NCBI RefSeq assembly: GCF_001729485.1
Contig: NZ_CP017157.1
Coordinates: forward strand, 7,564,001-7,628,000
Direction of reading: 5' to 3'
Source of the DNA: Streptomyces lydicus
Lineage (GTDB): Bacteria > Actinomycetota > Actinomycetes > Streptomycetales > Streptomycetaceae
Length of the DNA stretch: 64,000 nucleotides
Every line of letters begins with the position of its first letter. Position 1 is the first letter of the stretch. The position numbers and the translations under genes were made by a program. Of the stretch, positions 1-8,950 are shown piece by piece. The notes below the pieces were generated by a model. That model was not told the DNA's origin. It ran no database searches and saw only the letters and a program-made list of their open reading frames with translations.

Positions 1-672
1 CTCGGACATGACGCCCGCCAGGTCGTTCGGCGAAAGGTCCTCAGGGCCCAGCACCGGGACCTCGCCCGTCCCCGTCCACGAGCGGTCGAGCAGCAGGCCG
101 GCGGCGGCCGCGGCGATGTCCCGGGTGGCGGCCGTCGGCGCCTTGCGGTCGGCGATGTCGGTGCCGGTGAACACGCCGTTGTCGCGGATCGAGGCCGCCT
201 GCCACAGCAGATTGTCGAAGAACGTCGGGTTGGCGAGCGCCCGGTAGGCCACGCCCGTGCTCGCGATGAGGTCGTCCATGGCCAGCGACGCCGTCACGTG
301 ACCGGCGCGGCCGGCGACGGGGGTGCCGCGGCCGAGTGCCGAGACGCCGACGACGTGTCCGACTCCGTGGGTCGTGAACGCCTTCGCGGCGGCACGGGTG
401 AAGCCGGAGTACATCGCCTCCAGGCTCGGTGCCCGGGGATTTGGCGGAACCAGCCAGAAGACGGCGTCCGCGCCGTCGAAGGCCCGGTCGACGACCTCGG
501 CGTCGCCGTGCGAGCCGGTGACGACGTCGACCCGGGCGCGGACCGCGTCGGGGAGCTTGCCGGGGTCACGCAGGACGACGCGCAGCTCTTCGCCGCGGGG
601 GAGGTCCTCGTCGAGGAGGAGCTCCAGGAGCCGGCCGCCGATCTGGCCGGTGGGAGTGGTAATGACGATCAT
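1..672 (-). CDS. NmrA-like NAD(P)-binding protein (C-terminus cut by window edge)
   Basis: Translating the minus strand from the ATG at 672 gives an open frame that runs off the left edge (224 codons visible). The N-terminus MIVITTPTGQIGGRLLELLL carries a glycine motif of the NmrA/atypical short-chain dehydrogenase type (TGxxGxx), and the chain continues with VFWLVPPNP and ALANPTFFDNL, as in NAD(P)H-binding quinone oxidoreductase-like proteins. It is divergent from the LysR gene starting at 741 with 68 bp between them, the usual layout of a LysR regulator and its target. The fold is well supported. Substrate and redox activity are unknown, since NmrA members may be regulators that only sense NAD(P). 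Confidence 0.85.
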   Translation of the reverse strand, partial: MIVITTPTGQIGGRLLELLLDEDLPRGEELRVVLRDPGKLPDAVRARVDVVTGSHGDAEVVDRAFDGADAVFWLVPPNPRAPSLEAMYSGFTRAAAKAFTTHGVGHVVGVSALGRGTPVAGRAGHVTASLAMDDLIASTGVAYRALANPTFFDNLLWQAASIRDNGVFTGTDIADRKAPTAATRDIAAAAAGLLLDRSWTGTGEVPVLGPEDLSPNDLAGVMSE

Positions 673-740
673 GCGTCGAGTCTCGGGGCGGCACGTTCGC
701 GGCGTCCAATACCCTTCCCGACGATTGATACCTTCACGGC
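673..740. promoter_or_regulatory. divergent promoter interval between NmrA-like and LysR genes
   Basis: This 68-bp gap must hold both promoters. It is less G+C-rich than its surroundings near 708-735, where ATACCC and GATACC occur. No clear T-N11-A LysR box could be fixed by eye. Confidence 0.35.
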
Positions 741-1553
741 ATGGATCTCGATCTGCGCAAGCTCCGCTACTTCGCCGCGGTGGCCGAGCACCGGCACTTC
801 GGCCGGGCGGCGGACCAGCTCTACATCGCCCAGCCGGTACTCAGTCGGCAAATCAAAGCCCTGGAGCAGGAGTTGGGGTGCGAACTGCTCGTGCGGACCA
901 CCCGCAGCGTGGAGCTGACCGCCGCCGGCAAACAGCTCTACGAGGAGGCGCAGCAGATCCTCCCGTCGATGGCCGCGGCGGTCCGGCGCGTCCACGACGT
1001 CGATCAGGGCGTCAAACGGCTCGCGGTCGCCTTCTCCCCGGGGCTGCCGGTGTCGGAGGCGATCCGGGCGTTCACCTCGCGCCACGCGGACGTCGAGATC
1101 GACGTCGTCCCGGCGCGCTGGTGGGAGCAGGACCAGCCGCTGCGCGACGGCCGCGCCCACGTCGGTTACCTGCGAAGGCCGTTCGACGAGTCCGGCTTAC
1201 GCATCATTCCCATCGGCCACGACCCGAGGGTGGCCTGCATGCCCGTGACACACCCCCTGGCGTGCCGTCAGGAGCTCACCCGCGCCGACCTCGACGGGGA
1301 GCGGATGCTCGACGTGCCGAATCGGCGGACGTCGTCGCTTGAAGAGAAGTTCGAACTCATCGCCTCGGGCCACGGCATCGCACTCATCCCGCTGAGCGTC
1401 GCCCGGTCCTACTCCCGCCCCGACCTCGCCAACATCCCCGTCACGGACGCCCCGGACTTCGAGACCTGCCTGGCCGTCGCCGCTGACCGGCGCGAGAAGC
1501 TCCTGCGCGAATTCCTGGATATCGCCACCGCGACACTGCGGCACGCCGCCTGA
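741..1553 (+). CDS. LysR-family transcriptional regulator
   Basis: A 270-aa protein, slightly short for a LysR regulator (usually 290-320). Residues 1-60 form the winged HTH, with FGRAADQLYIAQPVLSRQIK as the recognition region. The rest is the periplasmic-binding-protein-like effector domain, including LACRQELTRADLDGERML and the conserved GHGIALIPLSVA segment. It is divergent from the NmrA-like gene, so control of that gene from the 673-740 interval is the natural inference. No effector can be named. Confidence 0.9.
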   Translation: MDLDLRKLRYFAAVAEHRHFGRAADQLYIAQPVLSRQIKALEQELGCELLVRTTRSVELTAAGKQLYEEAQQILPSMAAAVRRVHDVDQGVKRLAVAFSPGLPVSEAIRAFTSRHADVEIDVVPARWWEQDQPLRDGRAHVGYLRRPFDESGLRIIPIGHDPRVACMPVTHPLACRQELTRADLDGERMLDVPNRRTSSLEEKFELIASGHGIALIPLSVARSYSRPDLANIPVTDAPDFETCLAVAADRREKLLREFLDIATATLRHAA

Positions 1554-1706
1554 GGCGGTCCGCGCCCGGGACGACGACCGGGGGCTACGAGGACCGGCGG
1601 CTACGACGACCGGGGACGACGACCAGCGGGTACGGGGGCCGCCGGCCCGAAGCCCGCGCCGCCTCCGCACCGCTTCACTGCCTCATGTCCTCGCCGCATA
1701 GCTTCC

Positions 1707-2534
1707 TCATGTCCTCGTCGCCGTGGCGAGGTGGACGGTCATCGCGCACGGAATCCGTCCGTCCGGCAGGGCCAATTCCGCCGACTCCGCCGCGAAACGG
1801 GATCGCAGGTCGGCCCGTACGTCCGGGTCGAGCGGACCGAGATCGTAGAAGCCGCTCACCGTCGCCCAGACCTGCTCCGGCGATCCCGTCAGGTCGATCC
1901 GGACGGTCTCCCACGCCACGGGCCCGAATCCGGCCGGGCCGAACACCGCGTCCCACCCCTCGCGGGTCCGCAGCCGCCGGTCGCCGAGCGACGGGATCTG
2001 CTGTTCCGCCGGCGCCGCCCGGAACAACGGCCGGGCCAGCCGAAGAAACTCCCCGTACGCCTCCGTCCCGCCGTCCGCCGCACCGCCACCCAGCACGACC
2101 GCCAGCGTGCCGCCCGGCTCCAGCACCCGCGCCAACTCGGCCGCGACCTGCTCCGCTTCGCCCATCAGCATCAGTGCCATGTGCGAGACGACACCGTCGA
2201 ACCGGGCGGCGGAGAAGGGCAGTTGCTGGGCCCGCGCGGCACACAGCGCGGCCGGCCCGAGTCCCGGCCGGCGGCGTGCCAGCGCCAGCTCCTCCGCGGA
2301 CAGATCCACCCCGGCGAGCACGGTTCGCGGCGGTCCACTCGTGGCCAGGAGTTCCAGCAGCAGTCCGTCGCCGCACCCGAGGTCCAGCACCCGGGTGCAC
2401 CCCGGCACCCGGTCCCGGAGCAGCTCGTAACTGGAACGGCCGTCCGCCGACCGCCCACGGGCCATCGCCCGGGTCGTCACGGCGGGGTGCGTCGCGTGAA
2501 AGGCCCGCAGAAAAGCTTCCTGAACCGTCGCCAT
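1707..2534 (-). CDS. class I SAM-dependent methyltransferase
   Basis: A 275-aa protein starting at the ATG at 2534. The open frame continues upstream, but composition and homology-like content begin at MATVQEAFLRAFHATHP. Motif I is VLDLGCGDG, followed by the acidic post-I residue in LAGVDLSAEEL, the methyltransferase-11 segment FDGVVSHMALMLM, and LEPGGTLAVVLGGG. It is probably a small-molecule methyltransferase. It lies 116 bp downstream of the VOC gene on the same strand, so co-transcription is possible but not required. Substrate unknown. Confidence 0.85.
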   Translation of the reverse strand: MATVQEAFLRAFHATHPAVTTRAMARGRSADGRSSYELLRDRVPGCTRVLDLGCGDGLLLELLATSGPPRTVLAGVDLSAEELALARRRPGLGPAALCAARAQQLPFSAARFDGVVSHMALMLMGEAEQVAAELARVLEPGGTLAVVLGGGAADGGTEAYGEFLRLARPLFRAAPAEQQIPSLGDRRLRTREGWDAVFGPAGFGPVAWETVRIDLTGSPEQVWATVSGFYDLGPLDPDVRADLRSRFAAESAELALPDGRIPCAMTVHLATATRT

Positions 2535-2619
2535 CCGCCGATCGTAGGAGCAACGACCCCGCCCCGCCGCACGATCGCACGACCGCGTACTCGCGTGGTT
2601 GCGTACTCGCGCACTCGCT

Positions 2620-2640
2620 CCGGTGGTTGCCCTCCACCGG
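2620..2640 (-). terminator. short hairpin after the VOC gene
   Basis: Inverted repeat CCGGTGG / CCACCGG (2620-2626 and 2634-2640) with a 7-nt loop, 11 nt past the stop of the minus-strand VOC gene. There is no U-run, so it is only a candidate. Confidence 0.35.
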
Positions 2641-2650
2641 TCTCCGGTGG

Positions 2651-3061
2651 TTACTCCTCCGCCGGGCACTCCTGCAGGGCCCAGCCGTTTCCGTCCGGGT
2701 CGCTGAAGTAGACGAACGAGTTCCAGGCCCCGCCGGGCCCCTCCGCCATCGCCCCGTCCTCGACGTGCTGCACGGGGCCGGCCGGCACACCCCGCGCCAC
2801 CAATTCCGCGCGGGCCGCGGCGATGTCGGACACCACCAGCTGCAACCCCTGCACCGACCCGGGTGGCACCGCCGTGACCCCGGCTCCCGCTCCGATCACG
2901 ATCGAGCAGCCCGAGCCCGGCGGCGTCAGCTGGACGATGCGCGCCTCGTCCCCGACGCACATGTCGTGATCGACGACGAAGCCCATCTGCTCGCTGTAGA
3001 AGCGCTTCGCCCGCTCCACGTCCGACACCGGTACGGGCACCAGCTCAAGCTTCCAGTCCAT
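2651..3061 (-). CDS. VOC-family (glyoxalase/bleomycin-resistance-like) protein
   Basis: A 136-aa single-module VOC protein starting MDWKLELVPVPVSDVERAKR at 3061, the standard opening of the fold (VxVxDxxRAxxFY). The second half contains LQLVVSDIAAARAEL and the C-terminal signature SFVYFSDPDGNGWALQE. Members of this superfamily bind metal or small molecules as dimers; the particular ligand cannot be read from sequence. It is divergent from the TetR gene at 3287. Confidence 0.85.
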   Translation of the reverse strand: MDWKLELVPVPVSDVERAKRFYSEQMGFVVDHDMCVGDEARIVQLTPPGSGCSIVIGAGAGVTAVPPGSVQGLQLVVSDIAAARAELVARGVPAGPVQHVEDGAMAEGPGGAWNSFVYFSDPDGNGWALQECPAEE

Positions 3062-3178
3062 CGCGCGCCGCCCTTCCGTACGGACGACGGCCCCGCTCGG
3101 CGACCGTCGACTCCGGCCTTTGTCGCGCTCCCCAAATTCTAGGGAGCGGCCGGCTCCTGCGCCCCATGGAGGCCCCAT

Positions 3179-3202
3179 GGAAGGACCCACGGAAGGACCC
3201 AC
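3179..3202. repeat. two tandem GGAAGGACCCAC units
   Basis: A perfect 12-bp duplication (3179-3190 and 3191-3202) preceded and followed by partial units. It lies in the divergent intergenic region between the VOC and TetR genes. Function unknown; it may simply be slippage. Confidence 0.6.
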
Positions 3203-3253
3203 GGAACGCCCCACAGAAGGTGGCGTCGACCGGAAGCAGCCGCCGCACCATTG

Positions 3254-3275
3254 ACGGAGTGAGCACTCACTCCGT
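3254..3275. promoter_or_regulatory. TetR operator (perfect 22-bp inverted repeat)
   Basis: ACGGAGTGAG-CA-CTCACTCCGT has two perfect 10-bp arms with a 2-bp spacer, ending 11 bp before the TetR start codon. The GTGAG/CTCAC core is typical of TetR operators in actinobacteria. Its position predicts autorepression, probably together with the divergent VOC gene. Confidence 0.85.
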
Positions 3276-3286
3276 ACGTTCTTCGT

Positions 3287-4012
3287 ATGCCACCACAAGC
3301 CAGTCAGCCCCGTCGTCGCGCGCCCGGGATGAGCGTGGAGCAGCGGCGGGCCATGATCGTGGCCGCCGCGCTGCCGCTCGTGGCGGAGTACGGGGCGGCC
3401 GTCACCACCAGCCAGATCGCCCGCGCCGCCGGCATCGGGGAGGCGACGATCTTCCGCGCCTTCAAGGACAAGGACGAGGTGCTCGACGCCTGCGTCGCCG
3501 AGGCGGTCGGCACGGACCACGTCCTGCGCGAACTCGCCACGGTCTCCCTCGACGAGCCGCTCGACGTCCGCCTCACCGAGGCCGCCGAGGCCCTGCGCGC
3601 CCATATGGAGCGGATGGGTACCGTCGTCGGCGCCCTGCACGCCTCGGGCCACCTCCGCCCCGGCCGGGGCGGCCCGGCCGGTCAGGGCGGCCCGGACGGC
3701 CCGGACGGCAGGGGTGGCCGAGATGGCGGGGGTGGTCGGGACGAGGGGCGGGACGGTCAGCACGGTGCCGGGCCGCCGCCCGACGCCCGGGCGCGGTCCT
3801 TCGTCGCGCTGCGCGACGCGGTCGTCGAGCTGATCGAACCGGACCGCGACGCCTGCCGCCTCAGCCCCGAGAAGGTCGCCACCGCCTTCCTCGGACTGCT
3901 CTTCACCCGGCTCCACACCGCGGCACCGGGCGCCGAGGCCCCGCTCTCCCCCGAAGAACTCATCGCCGTACTTCTGCACGGCAGCCTCAAGCCCCCCGGG
4001 AGTGACCGATGA
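3287..4012 (+). CDS. TetR-family transcriptional regulator
   Basis: A 241-aa repressor. The N-terminal HTH is at about residues 15-65, with TTSQIARAAGIGEATIFRAF as HTH plus recognition helix. A glycine- and aspartate-rich linker of about 40 residues (roughly 125-165, GRGGPAGQGG onwards) sits inside the ligand-binding domain, which is unusual and probably a disordered expansion. The stop overlaps the next start by 4 nt (ATGA), so it is co-transcribed with the VOC gene at 4009. The palindrome at 3254-3275 is its likely operator. Confidence 0.9.
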   Translation: MPPQASQPRRRAPGMSVEQRRAMIVAAALPLVAEYGAAVTTSQIARAAGIGEATIFRAFKDKDEVLDACVAEAVGTDHVLRELATVSLDEPLDVRLTEAAEALRAHMERMGTVVGALHASGHLRPGRGGPAGQGGPDGPDGRGGRDGGGGRDEGRDGQHGAGPPPDARARSFVALRDAVVELIEPDRDACRLSPEKVATAFLGLLFTRLHTAAPGAEAPLSPEELIAVLLHGSLKPPGSDR

Positions 4013-4383
4013 CCGTGACCCTCAACCACACCATCGTTCCGGCCGCCGACCACCGCGCGGCCGCCCACTTCTTCGCCTCGCTCATGGGACTGCCGGAGCT
4101 TCCGCCGGCCGGCCGCCTGGGCCATTTCGCGCCGGTCCGCGTGAACGAGTCCCTCACCCTCGACTTCATGACCGTGCCCGACGCCCAGGGCCACCACCTC
4201 GCCTTCGACGTCGACCCCCAGACCTTCGACGGCATCCTCGCCCGCATCGAGTCGGCCGGCGTCGCCTACGGCAACGACCCCGCCACCCCCGACAACGGCC
4301 GTATCGACCACCCCCTGTGTGCCCGCGGGCTGTTCTTCCGCGATGCTTCCGGCAACCTCTACGAGGTCATGTCCCCCGCGTAG
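4009..4383 (+). CDS. VOC-family protein
   Basis: A 124-aa single-module VOC protein (NHTIVPAADHRAAAHFFASL at the start, LFFRDASGNLYEVM at the end) with the metal-site-like histidine and C-terminal glutamate positions typical of glyoxalase-fold proteins. It is translationally coupled to the TetR gene and is therefore a likely target of the same operator. Substrate not known. Confidence 0.85.
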   Translation: MTVTLNHTIVPAADHRAAAHFFASLMGLPELPPAGRLGHFAPVRVNESLTLDFMTVPDAQGHHLAFDVDPQTFDGILARIESAGVAYGNDPATPDNGRIDHPLCARGLFFRDASGNLYEVMSPA

Positions 4384-4484
4384 CCCTCCCCCGTTTCTGC
4401 GACGGAACCCGCCGCCCCCGCACGTCCGCCGGCATGTCCGCCGGAACGCCCGCTGGGGCGTCGGCTGGGACTCCGCCGGGGCGC

Positions 4485-5477
<993 letters not shown>

Positions 5478-5523
5478 TGCTTCTGGCACCTCCTGGACCG
5501 GGCCTCTCCCGGAATCCTTCAGA

Positions 5524-5567
5524 ACGCTAGGAGTTGAAGCGCACTCCACGTCAACTCGTCGTGGAGT
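5524..5567 (-). promoter_or_regulatory. MerR-type promoter of the aldo/keto reductase gene
   Basis: On the minus strand, TTGACG (5554-5549) and TAGCGT (5529-5524) are separated by exactly 19 bp, the over-long spacer characteristic of MerR-family activated promoters. The spacer contains the dyad GGAGT...ACTCC. A second dyad, CGTGGAGT/ACTCCACG (5543-5550 and 5560-5567), overlaps the -35 box. Confidence 0.75.
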
Positions 5568-5660
5568 AAGGGCGGTGACCTGGGCGCGTGAAACGTGAAA
5601 GGGGTACGTGAGGTGGCTACGTGCGGTGCGCCTGCGGTTGTCAGGCGGTTCCGGCGGGCG

Positions 5661-5981
5661 TCAGTCGGTCGTGTCGCCCGCTATCGCCCGCAGCGCCCGG
5701 CAGTGGTCGGCGAAGGCGGCCCGGCCGCCGGCGGTCAGCGCCAGCCAGGTGCGGGGGCGCTTGCCGACATAGCCCTTGGTGACGGCGACGTAGCCGGCCT
5801 TCTCCAGGGTGGCGACCTGTTTCGACAGCACCGAGTCGCTCACCTCGACGGTGTCGCGGACGAAGGCGAACTCCGCCTTGTCGGCGGCGGCCAGCGTCGC
5901 CACGATGGAGAAGCGCACCGGCGCGTGGATCACCTCGTCCAGCCCGTGACGCGGATGGCTCCCCTGTATCGGTGCGGTCAC
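5661..5981 (-). CDS. winged-helix transcriptional regulator
   Basis: A 106-aa protein starting at a GTG (5981) that overlaps the stop of the upstream membrane protein by 4 nt. It consists almost entirely of one wHTH domain: IHAPVRFSIVATLAAADKAE, then VSDSVLSKQVATLEKAGYV as the recognition helix and KGYVGKRPRTWLALT as the wing. This composition matches the ArsR/MarR-like winged-helix proteins found as partners of small membrane proteins in actinobacteria. No metal-binding cysteines are present. Confidence 0.85.
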   Translation of the reverse strand: MTAPIQGSHPRHGLDEVIHAPVRFSIVATLAAADKAEFAFVRDTVEVSDSVLSKQVATLEKAGYVAVTKGYVGKRPRTWLALTAGGRAAFADHCRALRAIAGDTTD

Positions 5982-6403
5982 CGCCTGGCCTCCATGTAGC
6001 CGCCTATCAGCCCGGGAAGGGCCACCACCAGTGCGCCGGGCAGCCACCACGCCACGGCGCCCTGGAACCAGATGGTGCCAGGCACCAGGACCCCGGCGTA
6101 CAGCAACCCCCAGGTGAGGATCATGCCGGCATGCCACCGCCCGAACCCCCGCCGGGCGACGCGCTGTCGGGCCGAGTAGACCGACAGCCCGGCGACGACC
6201 ACACCCCAGAAGCCGATGCCGATCGCCACCCCGTACGGATGCTCCAGCAGCCCGATCACGAGGACCACGACCGCGGCCGCGCAGCCGTAGATCACTTGGT
6301 AGCGCACGTACCACTTCGCACCGTCGCGCACCGTCGAACTCAGCTCCCGTGCGCGGGCCAGTGCGGCCGCCGCCTCCTCGGCCGCGTATGCCTGCTCCGC
6401 CAT
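5978..6403 (-). CDS. multi-pass membrane protein, partner of the winged-helix regulator
   Basis: A 141-aa protein starting MAEQAYAAEEAAAALARARE at 6403 behind a GGGGGG ribosome-binding site. After an N-terminal amphipathic/coiled stretch come four hydrophobic segments (IYGCAAAVVVLVIGLLE, IGIGFWGVVVAGLSVYS, GMILTWGLLYAGVLV, WWLPGALVVALPGLIGG). It is translationally coupled to the regulator downstream. Function unknown; the pairing recurs in streptomycetes, and the membrane protein may sequester or sense for the regulator. Confidence 0.75.
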   Translation of the reverse strand: MAEQAYAAEEAAAALARARELSSTVRDGAKWYVRYQVIYGCAAAVVVLVIGLLEHPYGVAIGIGFWGVVVAGLSVYSARQRVARRGFGRWHAGMILTWGLLYAGVLVPGTIWFQGAVAWWLPGALVVALPGLIGGYMEARR

Positions 6404-6794
6404 GCCAGTCCCCCCTGACTGTTCGTCGGGTACCCCCGACCCTTCCCCTCGCCGGGCATCCGTCGGGCCTTCGCCGTCCCGGCTCCGCCGCCCGCCCTGC
6501 TCCCGGCCTTGTGCGTTCATCGTGACAAGTACTTTCCAATCCGGCAAGTATTTTCCGTTCATTCGTTCGGCGGATGTGCGTGCGCGGCGGCTCGGGCGGC
6601 GGCTCGGGCCTGTGCGCGGCACCGCAGCTCAGGTACTGTTGCGGTCCCAGCAGTGGACCGACCGAGGAGGTGAGACCGATTCCCCGCCAGATCAGGCAGG
6701 CGCTTCCGTCTCACGCCGGTGCGGTGCACCCGATGCAGGTGACCGTCCGGCAGGCGTGATCCGGGAAGCGCCCTCGGCGTCCCGAAAGGCTCAC
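6404..6794. other. intergenic region with divergent promoters and a possible short ORF
   Basis: This 391-bp gap separates the membrane protein from the HemK-like gene. It holds two direct copies of CAAGTAYTTTCC (6526-6537 and 6545-6556), whose AAGTACTT core is palindromic; they may be the operator of the winged-helix regulator. A short plus-strand frame ends at 6759 with TVRQA, following AGGAGG at 6665-6670. It is not convincing as a gene. Confidence 0.5.
6526..6556. repeat. direct repeat CAAGTAYTTTCC x2
   Basis: Two 12-bp copies differing at one base, 19 bp apart start to start. They are A/T-rich compared with the surroundings and upstream of the minus-strand membrane protein/regulator pair. 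Spacing and composition suit a regulator-binding or promoter element. Confidence 0.55.
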
Positions 6795-7775
6795 ATGCCG
6801 TCACGTCCCAAGCAGTCGTCCCGGATGTCTCCCCCTCACCTGCCGTCCCACGTGTCACCCGCCCCCCACCGCCCCGCGGTCGCTTCCCCCGCCCCCGCTT
6901 CCTCCTCCGCGCCCCCTGCCTCTCCTCCCGCTCCCGCACCGTCAGATCCGCTTCCCCTCTCCGTCCTCGTGGACCGGCTGCGCGCGGCGGGCTGCGTCTT
7001 CGCCGAGGACGAGGCGGAGCTGCTGCTCGCCACCGCGCGTACGCCGGATGAACTCGCCGCCATGACGGAGCGGCGGATCGCCGGTCTGCCGCTGGAACAC
7101 GTCCTCGGCTGGGCGGAGTTCGACGGGTTGCGGATCGCCGTGGATCCGGGGGTCTTCGTGCCGCGCCGCCGCACCGAATTCCTCGTGGGCCAGGCCGTCG
7201 GCCTCGGACGCCGGGCCGACCGCCGGCCCCCGCGGCCCGCGGTCGTCGTCGACCTGTGCTGCGGCTCCGGCGCGGTGGGCGCCGCGCTGGCCACCGCACT
7301 GGGACGGGTCGAGCTGTACGCGGCCGACATCGAGCCCGCCGCGGTGCGCTGCGCCCGCCGTAACATCACCCCCCTGGGAGGGACGGTCCACGAAGGCGAC
7401 CTGTTCGACCCGCTGCCCACCGGGCTCCGCGGCCGTGTCGACATCCTGGTGGCCAACGTCCCCTACGTACCGACCGAAGAGGTCGGGCTGCTGCCCCCGG
7501 AGGCACGCGAGTACGAGCCACTGGTGGCGCTCGACGGCGGCACGGACGGCCTCGACGTACTGCGGCGGGTCACCGCGGTGGCGGCCCGGTGGCTGGCACC
7601 CGGTGGTCATCTGCTCGTCGAGACGAGCGAACGGCAAGCCCCCCTGGCCGTCGCGGAGTTCACCCGCCGCGGGCTGCTCCCCCGGGTGGCCGCCTCCGAC
7701 GAGCTGTACGCGACGGTCATCATCGGCAGCCGGCCGGAGGGGACGGATCACACGACGGCGAGTCCCAGCCCGTAG
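6795..7775 (+). CDS. HemK-like N5-glutamine methyltransferase
   Basis: A 326-aa protein. An Ala/Pro/Ser-rich N-terminus of about 50 residues precedes the catalytic part, so the true start could be the ATG at 6825. Motif I is VVDLCCGSGAVGAAL. The substrate-gripping NPPY motif of PrmC/HemK appears as NVPY in DILVANVPYVPTEEV. The C-terminus LAPGGHLLVETSERQ is typical. Family members methylate glutamine in release factors or ribosomal proteins. NVPY is the variant seen in actinobacterial paralogues annotated as putative N5-glutamine methyltransferases, so it is probably not the housekeeping PrmC. Confidence 0.85.
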   Translation: MPSRPKQSSRMSPPHLPSHVSPAPHRPAVASPAPASSSAPPASPPAPAPSDPLPLSVLVDRLRAAGCVFAEDEAELLLATARTPDELAAMTERRIAGLPLEHVLGWAEFDGLRIAVDPGVFVPRRRTEFLVGQAVGLGRRADRRPPRPAVVVDLCCGSGAVGAALATALGRVELYAADIEPAAVRCARRNITPLGGTVHEGDLFDPLPTGLRGRVDILVANVPYVPTEEVGLLPPEAREYEPLVALDGGTDGLDVLRRVTAVAARWLAPGGHLLVETSERQAPLAVAEFTRRGLLPRVAASDELYATVIIGSRPEGTDHTTASPSP

Positions 7776-8788
7776 TACGTCACCGTGTAGTCACCGACGT
7801 CCTGCGCCTCGCTTCCGAGCAGCAGGCCCTCCGGGCCGGCCACCCCCTCCGCGCGGGCCGTCGCCACGACCGTCTCCGCCAGCGCGCGGGCCGCCGGCTC
7901 CCCCGGGCCGCCCGCGTCGATGCGCCACCGCGGGTCGAAGGTGTCCGGCCAGGTGTCACGGCTGCGGGGGTGCTCGTCGACGGTGCCCCAGCCGAACGAG
8001 GCCGGATCGAGGTCGTCTTCCGCGTAGGAGGCGACCATCAGGGGGTCGTCGGCATCGATGTCGAACAGGCAGGGCGCGCTGCCGCCCACCCGGCCGTAGA
8101 GCCGCATGACCTTGGCGATGCCGAGCGCGGCGCACTCGGCGGGCAGCGTGGCGAAGAAGGCGGTGAGCGCGTCGGTCGCGGTCTCCCAGCTCCGCGCCGA
8201 CCAGCGGCCGGGGAGGCCGAGGCCGGTGTTGGCGGGGCACCTCCGGGTGCCGAGGAAGCCGCTGATCGCGTGTTCCTCACCGTGTCCGAGGCTCCCCAGC
8301 CATGCCTCGATCGGGGCGGTGGGCTCGAGGACGAGCTCCGGTCCGTGGTGGCCCGCGCGCAGTTCGAGGGTGTCCGGGGAGCCCCGCCAGCGGAGGAACG
8401 GCGCGCCCCAGGACGGCGTGGAGCCGTGGTAGGGCCCCAGGGTCCCGTAGGAGCCGATGATCGACGGCTCGCCGAGCGCGTCGGTGAGCTCGTCCTTCGC
8501 CGCGCGGAAGGCGCGGGCCTGACTGGCGGCGTCCGGTGTTGCGGTCGCCACGGGCACCGCCAGTTCCAGATACGCCTCCTTCTCGACGTACCGCTCCTCG
8601 GACGGCCCGACCGGGCGCAGCCTCGGGCTCCCGGCGGACGGACCGCCGGCGGTGCGGTCCCGTCGGCCCAGTTGCTCGACGAGGGCGCGGGCGCCGTCCG
8701 CGCGCCAGCCGCCGGTCTCCGCGGCGCGGAGCCGACGGGCGAGATCGGCCAGCGGTTCGCCCGTGAGGGTGGGGTGGGGATCGGTCAT
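7748..8788 (-). CDS. hypothetical protein
   Basis: A 346-aa acidic, soluble protein with no signal peptide or membrane segment. Recognisable features are only compositional (Trp-rich short motifs such as WGAPFLRW and WRIDAGGPGE). It may be a DUF-type streptomycete protein, but I do not recognise it. Codon use is native (strong G/C third positions). Its 3' end overlaps the end of the convergent HemK-like gene by 28 bp, so the two may interfere with each other's transcription. Confidence 0.7.
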   Translation of the reverse strand: MTDPHPTLTGEPLADLARRLRAAETGGWRADGARALVEQLGRRDRTAGGPSAGSPRLRPVGPSEERYVEKEAYLELAVPVATATPDAASQARAFRAAKDELTDALGEPSIIGSYGTLGPYHGSTPSWGAPFLRWRGSPDTLELRAGHHGPELVLEPTAPIEAWLGSLGHGEEHAISGFLGTRRCPANTGLGLPGRWSARSWETATDALTAFFATLPAECAALGIAKVMRLYGRVGGSAPCLFDIDADDPLMVASYAEDDLDPASFGWGTVDEHPRSRDTWPDTFDPRWRIDAGGPGEPAARALAETVVATARAEGVAGPEGLLLGSEAQDVGDYTVTYYGLGLAVV

Positions 8789-8950
8789 GGGGCGATTGTT
8801 CCGCAGGCCCTCGGATCCCCGACCCCTCGGATCCCCGAGTCCCCGGCTCCCCCGCTCCCCCGCTCCCGCGCTCGGCTGCTCCCCGCCCGATGCCCGTCGC
8901 GCTTTCCCCGGTGGGGGTGGGCGGGGAACTTCCGCCGTGCCGCCGGGCGT

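Noticed and set aside
6574..6759. 61-aa frame ending TVRQA as a gene
   Set aside because: Start lies in G/C-rich low-complexity DNA, AGGAGG is too close to the only sensible GTG, and no family is recognised.
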